Source of the DNA: Hybos culiciformis
Taxonomy: Eukaryota; Arthropoda; Insecta; Diptera; Hybotidae
DNA length: 64,000 nucleotides
Direction: 5' to 3'
Assembly: GCA_964007475.1 (NCBI GenBank)
Contig: OZ023274.1
Coordinates: forward strand, 35,199,491-35,263,490
The position numbers and the translations under genes were made by a program. The stretch's first letter is position 1, and each line of letters opens with the position of its first letter. The notes under the pieces were generated by a model. That model was not told the DNA's origin and ran no database searches. It saw nothing but the letters and a program-made list of their open reading frames with translations. Positions 1 to 10,900 of this stretch are shown piece by piece.

Positions 1-2656
1 AGAGATGAAAATCTCATCGAATGTGGTTAGTTATTAAAATTATTTAAATTTACCAATTTCAGAAGAAAAAACTCTTTGGTTAGATTGGACATTTTTTTAA
101 TGTAATTTATTCAATTTAATTTAATGAAAATTTATTTTTATTTTTAGGATTATTCACTTTGAGTCGTGAACCAAAAACATATTTTTATTGCACCGATGCC
201 AGGTAAATTTGCCTGTAAATTAAAATTAATTCTTACAATTAAGTTGACTGAATATTATATATGTTTAATCTAATGTTTATTGCCTATTGAATTATTAAAG
301 TTTATAAGAATAAATCGAAGATTAAAAAAAGAACAAATTAACTTCACGATTACATGCGTCTACTTAATTATCAAAAGTATCTTTCTTTGAAGTGTTACTA
401 AAAAAAATATTGCTTCAAAAATAGTTCTGGTCACTGTAAAAAATTTTCAGAACGACAAATGTCATTCGTACGTGAACAGCCATCGTGAACACTTATTGTT
501 CACTCTGTGATGAATTTATATTTAGATTTAGAATTAGAATATATTTATTATTTTTTTTTTAGTTGCCTCAATGAGCCAAAAAAATTCAATTCAATGGCAT
601 TCTTTATTCAGCATGTGAAAAATTTTCATCCCGAAATAACAGTGAAAAAGGAAGAACCTAACGTAAACTCTTCTATTGCGACTGTAACTGACGAAATTCC
701 TAAACACAAGAAATTGCGTAAAAATAATTTTGATAAATCATCGTCCCAACAAGAAATTAAAATGGATTTAATACCAGAAGTAAATGAAAATCATTTCGTA
801 GAAATAACAATTGATAAAAAACTAAAATCTACTCATAACGAAAATGGAATGAAAAGAAATAAATTAAAAATTAAATCTGATAAAAAGAGCAATACCAAAA
901 GATCACGTCGTCGGAGAAAAAATTCTGCAGAATTTTCCTCAGATGATGATAAACCACTTTCATTACAACAACAAAAATCAAATTTAGCTTCCTCCAACAC
1001 AAATCATGAAACGCAATTAGAAGCTAAAGTGGTAACATCTGCACTAATTCAAGAAGAAAATGAAATTTATTTAAAAACGACAAACAAAGCGAAACAAACA
1101 TTAGTAAAGAATGATTTTAAAGCTGAGCTTAAAAGTGAGGATGAAATGGATTTAATTGAAAATAATTCTGGTAATAAAATTAATTTTTCATTATACTTAT
1201 TTTTTAGTTTTAAATTAATTTTATTAATAGTTTCAACTTTGACCGAAAGAAGAAATTTGCAATTTATATTGTTTTTTTGAGATGAATATAGGTTTTGTTT
1301 GCAACTACTTAAAAAGTTTAATTATGGTATTTGTGTTATCCTTGGACTAATACACGTATAACATGTAAAATATATTATACTTTGATATATATGTTTGACA
1401 AGTTTATAATACCTAATTACAATAATTTTGTTAAAATTTCTTTATGAGATTGATATTAATTGTTTTTTTTTTAGATGAAGACGATAATATTTCAGATTTT
1501 TATAACGAAGATTCACATAATGACAGTGATACTTCAGAAATTTTTTTTGAAAAATCGAATAACCAAGAAGGAAAACAAAATAATGTTAGCAAAAAAAAAG
1601 AAATTGCAACGACAGACAAAGCACATATTTCTAAAGTAAAAATACATAAATGTAATTCATGTGATACCATTTTTAAATCAGCAAGAAGTTTAAATAGTCA
1701 TCGTGATAGTGAAGTTTGTGTTAAAACTGATGATAATATACCGGCAGTCTCAAACGAGATTTCTGCTAAGAATTTCTTCGGAATGTTTTCATGTCTGGTG
1801 TGCAAATCAACCTACGATAATCTTCAGGAATTGTTAAAGCATGAAAAAACTCACACTAAAGTAGAAAAATATGGTGAAATTTGTAAAATATGTGGTAAAG
1901 AATTGAAGGTAAACAGCTTTAAGGAACATATGACTCAACATAGTAAGTTAACAGGAGATAATGTCTAGCCTCTAGAGATACCTTAAAATATTATTTTGCC
2001 TCTGTCAAAAATCCACGGTTGTTTAATGAAAAAAAATAATTTTTTGTTCTAGGTACAGGCCAACCATTTCAATGCATGCAATGTCCGAAAGCCTTTTACA
2101 ATAAATACGCATTGCAAACTCACGAAAAAATGCATAATACTTCTAATAAATCCAAATTAAAAAGAAAAGTTAAATGCGATGTTAAATGTGAAATTTGTGG
2201 AATATTATTATCAAAAAAATCAGATTTGGTAAAACAAAATAATTAAATGTCATATTTATCAAGCCCTCTTTACAAAAGAATTTTTTTTTTTAGAAAAAAC
2301 ATGTTATGCATGATCATTCAAACGAGGCTGAACTCTGCGTTTGTGATTTATGTGGCAAACAATTTCCATCACGTAAGTTTGTTTATCGCTTTTCAAAAAT
2401 AAAAAAAAATTAATAAAAAATCTTAGACCTAGGAAAATTTTTCAATAAAAAGAAACTAAAAAAAAATTATAATTCTTTGTTAATATTAATTAAATATTAA
2501 TTTTTGATTTTAATTCTAGAATCTTTTCTGAAACACCACATGCGAAAACATTTGAAACCAATTACTCAAAACTATTGTTGCGATGTTTGCAATTTAACTT
2601 TTTTAAATAAAAAAGATTTTAAGAAGCACAAAGCTGCACACAAACTAATAAATTAA
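1..2656 (+). CDS. C2H2 zinc-finger protein (5' partial)
   Basis: A multi-exon C2H2 zinc-finger gene, probably a nuclear DNA-binding protein, whose 5' end lies outside the window. Exons read in phase are 1-25, 148-201, 563-1170, 1475-1942, 2053-2228, 2294-2372 and 2520-2656 (TAA at 2654), all with GT-AG borders. A short exon at 451-506 probably belongs as well but enters in the wrong phase (see findings). The first exons carry degenerate finger-like Cys/His residues. The long 563-1170 exon is a lysine- and acid-rich, low-complexity linker with a basic KRSRRRRK stretch that could be a nuclear localisation signal. The C-terminal exons encode at least six fingers, among them CNSCDTIF...H, CLVCKSTY...HEKTH, CKICGKEL...HMTQH, CMQCPKAF...H, CEICGILL and CDLCGKQF...HHMRKH. 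The exons joined by the long linker give no match to a named gene that I recognise, so targets are unknown. Gene identity is sure; the 5' exon chain is less so. Confidence 0.82.
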
Positions 2657-3028
2657 TTGAATTCTTAGATATAATATTTATTTGTAGAATTACAACTTAG
2701 TTATTTTTATAATAAAATTAACCCACATTAAAACATACTAGCCAAAATCTAGAATAAATTTGTGTGTACTATTGTATATATTAATAGGTATCTATGTATA
2801 TATACGCATATATATATTTTTTTATTTTATTTATTAACTTTATTAGCCGTTGGCTTTATGTACAATAGCAACATGTAACTATATAATCAAATAAATTCAA
2901 AATATTATTTGGAAAAAATATACCATATTATTTTTATTCGTGTTTAACAGTTTTCTATATAAACAATTTCATCTTAAAAATCTATCAAAATATCTTTTAA
3001 ATATATATTATGAAATTTTATTCATTTT
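2657..3028. other. Convergent 3' intergenic spacer
   Basis: AT-rich DNA between the stops of two convergent genes. It contains AATAAA-type polyadenylation signals on the plus strand (for example near 2753 and 2891) and an AT-rich microsatellite near 2790-2830. No coding signal is visible. Confidence 0.6.
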
Positions 3029-3937
3029 TTAAGGCATCATTCTTAATGCACCATCTAAACGTATTACTTCACCATTCAATAATGGATTTTCATATATTGC
3101 TTGCACCAAGTGAGCATATTCACTTGGATCTCCTAATCTCTGAGGAAATGGAATTGTTTTTGATAAAAATGCACGTACTTTTTCAGGCAAAGCTGATAAC
3201 ATTGGAGTATCAAAAAGACCAGGGGCAATCGTAATAACACGTATTCCTTGGGTACTTAAATCTCTTGCAATTGGTAATGTCATCCCAACAACAGCTCCCT
3301 TAGATGCTGAATAAGCTGCTTGGCCAATTTGCCCATCATAAGCTGCCACAGAAGCTGTATTTACAATAACACCACGTTGACCATCTTTATTAGGCTCATT
3401 TTGCCCAATCAGGCCTGCTGATAGGCGAATTACATTAAATGTACCAATAGTATTAATCATTAGAACTTTTGTGAAATCTTCTAATTTGTGTGGTACATTT
3501 TTGTTGAAATTATATGTTTTAACAGCAACGCCTGTTCCAGCACAATTAACCACTAAACTCAATTTCCCTAATTTTTTACTTTCATTCAAAGCTGTGGTTA
3601 CATCACTTTCTGAAGTTACATCAGTTGGCACAAAGACAACATTTGAACCTATTTCTTTTGCAACTGCATCTCCTTGAGAGGTTTTTAAATCACAAAGTAC
3701 TACATTTGAACCGGCCTTAGCGAGTCGTTCTACAGTTGCTTTACCAAGACCCGAAGCTCCTAAAAAAGTTATCATAAAAAATTATGTTATTTATGTGCTA
3801 CCGGTTCCGATAGAAAAAATAAATTTGTTAGGTATTGTCATTTTCAGTCATCATCGTTTTCTAGGTAGATACTTTAATGAATTCAAATGAGTTCTGTACT
3901 CACCTCCTGTCACTAAGGAGACAACATTTTTCAACAT
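3029..3937 (-). CDS. HSD17B10: 3-hydroxyacyl-CoA dehydrogenase type-2 (scully ortholog)
   Basis: Two coding exons, 3904-3937 (ATG at 3937) and 3029-3759, join in phase to give 254 residues, close to the usual length of about 255-261. It is a short-chain dehydrogenase/reductase. The nucleotide-binding TGGASGLG motif (residues 10-17) is created exactly across the splice junction. Also present are the NAD-selecting acidic residue in VVLCDL (D35), the NCAG motif (83-86), the catalytic serine in NTAS (148) and YSASK with Y161 and K165. These are 7 residues before the human S155/Y168/K172, as expected from a shorter N-terminus. In known orthologs the enzyme is mitochondrial, acts in isoleucine and branched fatty-acid oxidation and steroid oxidation, and is also a subunit of mitochondrial RNase P. 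An internal ATG just upstream of the splice acceptor in exon 2 is intronic and not the start. The catalytic set is complete and the gene looks functional. Confidence 0.95.
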
Positions 3938-4989
3938 CTTTTTATTTCTATTGAAGAACTAAAAAAAGTTCAAAGTCTAATTATTTTATGCTTGCAATTT
4001 TTTATGTTAACGAATGAAATGACAATTTAATTGGTACGATTCCAATTTAAAATAAAATTTATTCAATCCAAAACGTCGCCAAAGAAGGTATTTGTTGCGG
4101 TAGTTGATTTCCAATTGCTTTCAATTGAAATGGTTGAATTTAATTTTTTTTTTTGTCAATCAACAGATTAATTAATAATTATTGTAGACGAGTCTCTTCT
4201 TAAATTCTTTTTACTTTTGATTTCTGTTGGGTGAAATGTGAAAAATACAGGATGATGTAAAATATTTTATTGTCAACACTATTATGGCTCTGCGCTGTGC
4301 GCTACTTGGTTGTACGATCCAAGCGGCTCTAAATTTCGTTAATTTTACTTTAAGAAGCTATGAATATTATACGTATACCACTGGATCTAGAGTTCTAAGT
4401 AGACGATCTGGATGAGATGCCAAAAAAAAAACTCTTCTCAATATAGCTCGCAGTGGAATCAGAGGTACAACATAATAAATTAAAGCGTGTGAAACCCGCG
4501 GAACTTCAACAAATTTAAAATAGTCTCAAATTTTACGTTTTCAGATTATCAGCTCCCACACTTTTAGTTAAATGTTAACAAAGTTATTCAGTGAAAAAAA
4601 ATATATAGAAAAAAATTCTGAATCCATCTCTGCTTATTCAGAAATATGACCAAAATAAAAAAGACCAAAGAGCGCTAGAAATTTAAACAGTTGACTGTAA
4701 AATAAATATTAATCAAATTATAAAGTTGACTTCTTTGACATTTTAGAAAGAAAAAACAGTAGGAAAAAAATTTATATTTTTGTGAAGTTTTATTTTTGTT
4801 GATTTTTTTTATTTCTTCAGTAAAGTTTCAAAATTTTCATGAAAAAATCAAATATCAGATTCAAATAGAATAGATATAAAAATTCTTTAAAAAAAAACAA
4901 TTAACTTTTATTTTAAATTAAAAAAAAATGTAATTTTAATAAAGAAAAGATGATAAAAAAATAAATTTTTTTTTTTTTTTTATAAAATC
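3938..4989. other. Divergent intergenic region
   Basis: About 1 kb between the start codons of two divergent genes, so it should hold both promoters and 5' UTRs. No clear TATA box or coding exon could be supported. Long A and T runs occur near 4900-4980, just before the docking-protein ATG. Confidence 0.5.
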
Positions 4990-7900
4990 ATGAACAAAGA
5001 AATTTATCAGCAGGGCTATTTGACAAAAAGTCCACCGATCAAATTTTGGAGAGCAGTAAGGAAAAAAAAAAATTAAAAATTATTGTTCTTGTTATTAGAT
5101 ATTATTGGGTAGTTTTCTCCATGAATGAATCATAATTTTTTTTTTTTATCAAAAGATACCTACCTACCTATATATTTTTATTATAATATTAGTTATTTAT
5201 AATAAGTTATAAGAATTTATTTATTTGTTGATAAAAAAAAAACATTTATCGACATTCCCTCTCCTCACCTCACTCCTCAGCTAGTCAGCTCACTCACGAT
5301 TTCAAATTTAAAAATTTTTATTTTATTGAAAAAACAAAAAAAAATGCATCCGGTATTACATTACGATAATGATACCAATACGAACATTTATTTAGCTATA
5401 AAATGTTTTTTCATTAAGTTTTGAGTTTTTGACGTCTTAATTTCTTTCTGCATTGCATTTTTACATTCTACCTACCTACCTATTTTATTACTTAATGCAC
5501 TAGGTAAGTAGGTAGGTAGGTACCTCCACTGGTCTATTTTTGTTTTGTTATTCATTAAATATGGAAGAGTCTTAATGAAATAAATGTTATTATGTCAGTT
5601 TTACTTTTATTAAATCTAAATATGATGATCGCCTGCGCTCTGCACAATATAAAGATAGGTAGGTTAGGTAAAATAAAATTTCTTTGTTTTCCAATGCAAA
5701 TAGATAGAGTATTAACGATAAAGGAACGCAAATAAATAACCTGTAGTTTTTATTCTAAGACATATTGACGGAAATTATGTTATTTATGAATTTATGATTG
5801 CTATGTAAATAAATAAGAAAACGACTTTTGCGAGGTCAAATGTAATATAACAAAATACTTCTCTTCAATACCTATTATGTCTAACTAGTTAACAAAATTT
5901 CTTACAAAAAAAAATTGAAGTTTTAAAAATTACATTTTAAAATTTATTTTTTAGAAATGGCGTCGAAGATGGTTCACATTAAAGCAAGGTGAAATCCCTG
6001 GTCAATTTTGCTTAGAATATTACACAGATCCGACATGTCGTAAATTAAAAGGCTCAATTGATTTGGATCAATGTGAACAAGTTGATTCAGGATTACGATT
6101 GGAGCATCGAAAGCAAAAATTTCAGTTTATGTTTGACATTAAAACACCAAACAGAACTTATTATTTAGCTGCTGAAACAGAAAACGATATGAAAGATTGG
6201 GTCAATTGTATTTGCCAAGTATGTAATTTACATGACTTAAGTAAACCAGAGAAACAACAGCAACAAGATAATTTTTCATCATCACCGTCGGTGCAACAAG
6301 AATTATCCGCAACTGAAACATCAAATAATACAAGAATATCGGAATCCGTTGAAAGCGATGAAGTTATCCACCGAACAGAACAATTAACAATTCAATCAAC
6401 TAATATTTATCAAAATAATGATTTTCCATTGCATTCAAATTTGGATTACAGTAATCGGGATACAATTATTTGTGAAAATAGTTTATTAAATCCTAAACAG
6501 GAGTCATATGATAATATAAGAATGGTATCAACAATAACAATCCCGCCGTTAATACAAAGTCCAAAGGTGCCACCTCCGCCTAAAGGAATAAAGCCAGTTA
6601 AAAAAATTCCAGAAAACTTAGTGTTAACTAACAATACAAGTTTTGACAGTGATTCAAATTCAATTAATTATAATAATATTGAACCATCACCAGCATTAAG
6701 TACTTCATCATCATCTGGACCCTATATTCCAATTAGTGAATGTTTTTCTGGCTCTAAAATTCATCGAAAAAAAAGTAGTGATCCAATGACTCCACTCAAT
6801 AATTTAGATCCAAAATATGAAACGGCTGCAAAAACACATCATACCAATTTAAGTGCTTTAAACTTATCGAATGATCAATCTTATTCTCCAAAAATAACTA
6901 ATATTTCAGTAAATTTTTCACAATTAAAACAAAAAATATTTTTTTTTATATTTAATATTTTTTTGTAGCAATTATTAGAAGTATCGGGAGTTAGTGGAGG
7001 TGGTGGCAGTGGATCAGCAACCGATTCTGATGAAGATGATTCCAGGTCTAGTTGCTCTCTAATGACATCAAAAGAAAATATTGGTAATAAGGAACACGGT
7101 TTAAATAATTTTTTTTTTAATTTATATTCTATTCTTATATTTATTTTTTATTATCAATATATTTTACAATTTTGTAGAAATAAAATTAAAAAAATAACCA
7201 ATACAATATTTTCGGATCAAAAACTAAATGGTTATCTAAGTGCTGTCTTAGTTTGTATAATTATTTATACATTAATTCATTAATTTTCTTATAATCTATA
7301 TTTAACAAATAATCTACTGAATTATTGGAAAAACACTTTCTAGGAAAAAAAACCAAAATTATTTATATTATTTTTTTTTAGTATTTTTTTTTTTTTCAAA
7401 CAAATAAATTTATTATCAATTAATCTCATTTAATTCTTCAAAAAAGGGTTACTATTATGTTTGCCTTTGGTAGTTTTATTAAAATAAAAATAATAAAAAA
7501 AAATTAAATTTAAAAAAAAAGTAAACATAAACGAATTAGGTTAGGTTAGGTAAGGTTGTAGCGGGTCGGATATCCTGCGATTTCCTTGCACTTAGGCCGA
7601 TTGGCCTGTTGTACTGCCCTACCCGATGGGCCTAAAATTCCCCATCGAGCCACCCTATACCATTGACGAACCTAATTATTTCTCTTGTCTTATGTCTTTG
7701 CAGGTCCTCAAGGTCCTGCAAAAAATAATCCCCCAACATCCTTGCTCTCCTAGTCCGAATCGTCGGACATTCGCAGAGCACGTGAGGTGTAGTTTCGGGT
7801 TGTTCTCCACAACCCCTGAAAATTCCAGTGTCGGCCCTCCCTATTCGGAACTCGTGGTTCCTAAAGAAGTGCCCTGTACATATTCCAGTGAAAAGTCGCA

Positions 7901-10900
7901 GATCATTCCTGTTAAGGTTTAAGATCTGTTTGGACTTTTCACTGTTTAGATTCCCCCAAACCTTTTTGGTGGTTTTATTTCCTTCTGTTTGTCTCCACAT
8001 TTCTTTGTGTTTTTTACAGCCCTCGTGGTCTATCTTGTTTTTTATTTCCGAGGCGCCCTTGAAAGATTGTAGTCTTTCCAGGGTGCCTCCGTTCCCAAAC
8101 CTCGCAAGACTGTCGGCTCTCATATTTCCTTTTATATTCGAGTGGCCTTTAACCCACGTAATGACCACCCGGTTTTCATTTCCCACCTTTTCAAGTGCCC
8201 TCAAACATTCTTGTACTGTCCTAGACCTTAAGGGTACCTAGAGTAGTTTTGCTGTCTGAGTATATTCTAATTCTTCTCCCTCTTATATTACTTTCTTTAA
8301 TTATCCTAGCTGCCGTCATTATGGCCATAATTTCGGTTTGTACAACCGAGGCTAAGCCATCAATGTCGGCCGCATAGGATATATTTAGTTCCTGACAGTA
8401 AACCCCTAGTCCACAGTGTTCCTCTCTCTTGGACCCGTCTGTGTATATTTCTAGGGTTTCCCCAGGGATTCCATGTCACGTTTGGTTCACTTCAACTGTG
8501 AATAACCTATTCACGTTAAGTATTCCTGCGATCTTATCCCAAAGGGTTTCCGAGGTTAACTCGTTTTTTATGCCCTCGGAAAATTCTCCCATCCTTTCAT
8601 GCGGTAAGAGATTTTCCCCTTCCACCCACTGTCCTGCCATTTGTACATGCAGAGCCAGCGGTCTCAAGTCTAATATCGTTTCTAGCGATCTTGCCGCTCC
8701 GGTTATTCCCAGACACGCTGATCTTTGTATTTGGTCTAAAAGTTTAATCACTTTCTTTTTCTTTGTCGCTGGCCACCACACCAGTGCCCCATATGCGACC
8801 ATAGGTCTTATGACACAGGTGTAAATCCAGTTAACAATCTTCGGTGAAAGTCCCCAGGTCCTTCTGATGGCCGTTCTACAGGCCCAGTAGGTCCTCAGTG
8901 CTTTCTCTTTTTTCTCCGAGATATGCTCATTCCAGTTAAGCTTTTTATCAAGGATTACCCCAAGGTATCTTACTTTATCCTTCATTTCTAGACTCACCCC
9001 TCCTATTATAGGTGCTGCAAGTACCTCAATTCTTCTCTTTTTAGTGAAAAGACATAATTCAGATTTGCTAGGATTGAGCTTGAGACCGCATTGGATTGCC
9101 CAGCGGTCTATCAGATCAACAGCTAGCTGTATCTTTATATTTATGTCGTTTCCTGTCTGTCCCGCTACTATTACCGATATATCATCCGCATAGCAGCAGG
9201 TGTCTATTTCTTTTTCCTGAAGCTCTAAGAGTAGTGGATTTATCGCAACCAACCACAGTAACGGGGATATAACTCCCCCTTGTGGTGTGCCCCTTCCTAC
9301 TACCCTTTTCTCCTCGCTCCCTCCGAAACTGGCATGTATCCCTCTCTCACCTAAAAGGGACCTGATCCAATTTACTAGAGTTTGGTCTGTACCCATACTG
9401 ATTAGGTTTTCTAGTATGAAGTTACAGTCTATATTATTAAAGGCGCCTTCGATGTCTACAAAACACCCTAACGCCATTTCTTTTCTTTCCAAGGTCATTT
9501 CTATGGAACGCACCACTTGATGTAGTGCTGTATCCACGGATCTTCCCTTGATATATGCGTGTTGGCTGTGAGCTAGCACGCGACTGTCTATTTCTCGTCT
9601 CAGCTGATAGTCTACCAACCTCTCCATACTCTTCAGCATGAAGGAGGTAAGGCTTATCGGCCGAAACGCACTTGCTTTATCATAGCTCGCCTTTCCCGGT
9701 TTAGGAATGAAAGTAACCTTTGACTCTCTCCAGATACCCGGTATGTGAGCCATCGTAAGACTTGCTTTAAAAATCTTACACAACATTTTCCCAAGGATAC
9801 AGAATCCCTCCTGTATTAGACATGGGTATATACCATCCGTTCCCGGTGATTTAAACCGATCAAAGGAGGATACTGCCCATTCAACACTGGACTCTGTAAA
9901 CATTTGGTTAATTAACGTTTCGTTTGTTCCCAGGTTACGCTCTCTAGCGTTTCCCTGGTTAACATGTCCGGCAGGGAAATTGTGTTCCAAGAGGACTTTA
10001 AGGGAGTCCCCCATACTTGCCGTCATATTTCCGTTTCTGTACCCGTACACACGTTGTTGTGGAACACACGTTTTAAGTGAAATTTTTGTTGTCAGATTGA
10101 TGAACAATTATAGGAGCTAGTTATTTTATAAATTTGGGAAAATATATAAGAAGAATTAATATTTATCATTTCTACTTATTCAACACTTAATTGCATTAAA
10201 TCGAATGATATCCTTCCCTTAAACAGGTTTCCAAACCAAACCAAATTTGTGTTTTTATTCATTTCCGCTTTTTTTGAATCAAATTTGAATGAAATCGGAA
10301 GAACTTTTGCAGTCCTCCCCGGGAAGGGTTTCTGGGAGGCCATTCAAAAAAATAGCCTATAACGACCCCGAGACAAAGAGACGGTGTAAATTTCGAAACA
10401 ATCGGTTGAGTGGTTCAGTTTTTAATATTTAATATTTGATTTCTATATATTCGAAAAGGCTCCTAAAAAGAGGGGGCCAAATCTTTTGTTCCTCTTTTTA
10501 CATACCAAATTTGAATGAAATCAGACGAACTTTTAAAGACCGCCCCGAGGCGAGGTCCCTGGGTAGGAGGTCAACAAAATTTTTGTTACGAAATTTGTGT
10601 GTAATTTTTTCCTCTTCTTACGTATCGAATTTGAATCAAATCGGACGAACTTCATCATGGGAGGTTCCTGGGTAGGAGGATCCTGGGTAGGAGATCCCTG
10701 GGTAGGAGATCCCTGGGTACGAAGTCCCTGGGTAGGAGGTAAACAAATTTTTTGTTACGAAATTTGTGTGTAATCACATCCTCTTTTTACATACCAAATT
10801 TGAATGAAATCGGACGAACTTTTAAAGTCCGCCCCGAGGCGAGGTCCCTGGGTAGAAGGTCAAAAAATTTTTTGTTTCGAAATTTGTGTGTAATTATTTC

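Larger units (their letters stand above)
7536..10107 (-). mobile_element. Non-LTR retrotransposon (LINE), 5'-truncated, RNase H-bearing
   Basis: A LINE inserted antisense to its host gene, in the large docking-protein intron. It keeps only the 3' part of the second ORF (reverse transcriptase, RNase H, C-terminal cysteine/histidine region); ORF1 and the endonuclease are missing, the usual result of incomplete reverse transcription. GC content is clearly higher than the flanks. The 3' end (plus-strand left) is a short UTR ending in CCTAA-type repeats. The RT motifs with a downstream RNase H domain place it in the Jockey/I superfamily (I, LOA or R1-like groups); the exact clade needs a phylogeny. 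The exact 5' junction, near 10040-10110, is not certain, and no target-site duplication was identified. Confidence 0.9.

Noticed and set aside
507..562. Possible start codon and hydrophobic N-terminus for the first long open frame
   Set aside because: This stretch reads through an intron. A splice acceptor at 561-562 and correct phase show that the real exon starts at 563.
3010..3677. Plus-strand open frames over the dehydrogenase gene
   Set aside because: They are shadows of the minus-strand HSD17B10 exon, which carries complete family motifs.
7626..9520. Plus-strand open frames across the LINE
   Set aside because: Antisense shadows of the reverse transcriptase and RNase H frames.
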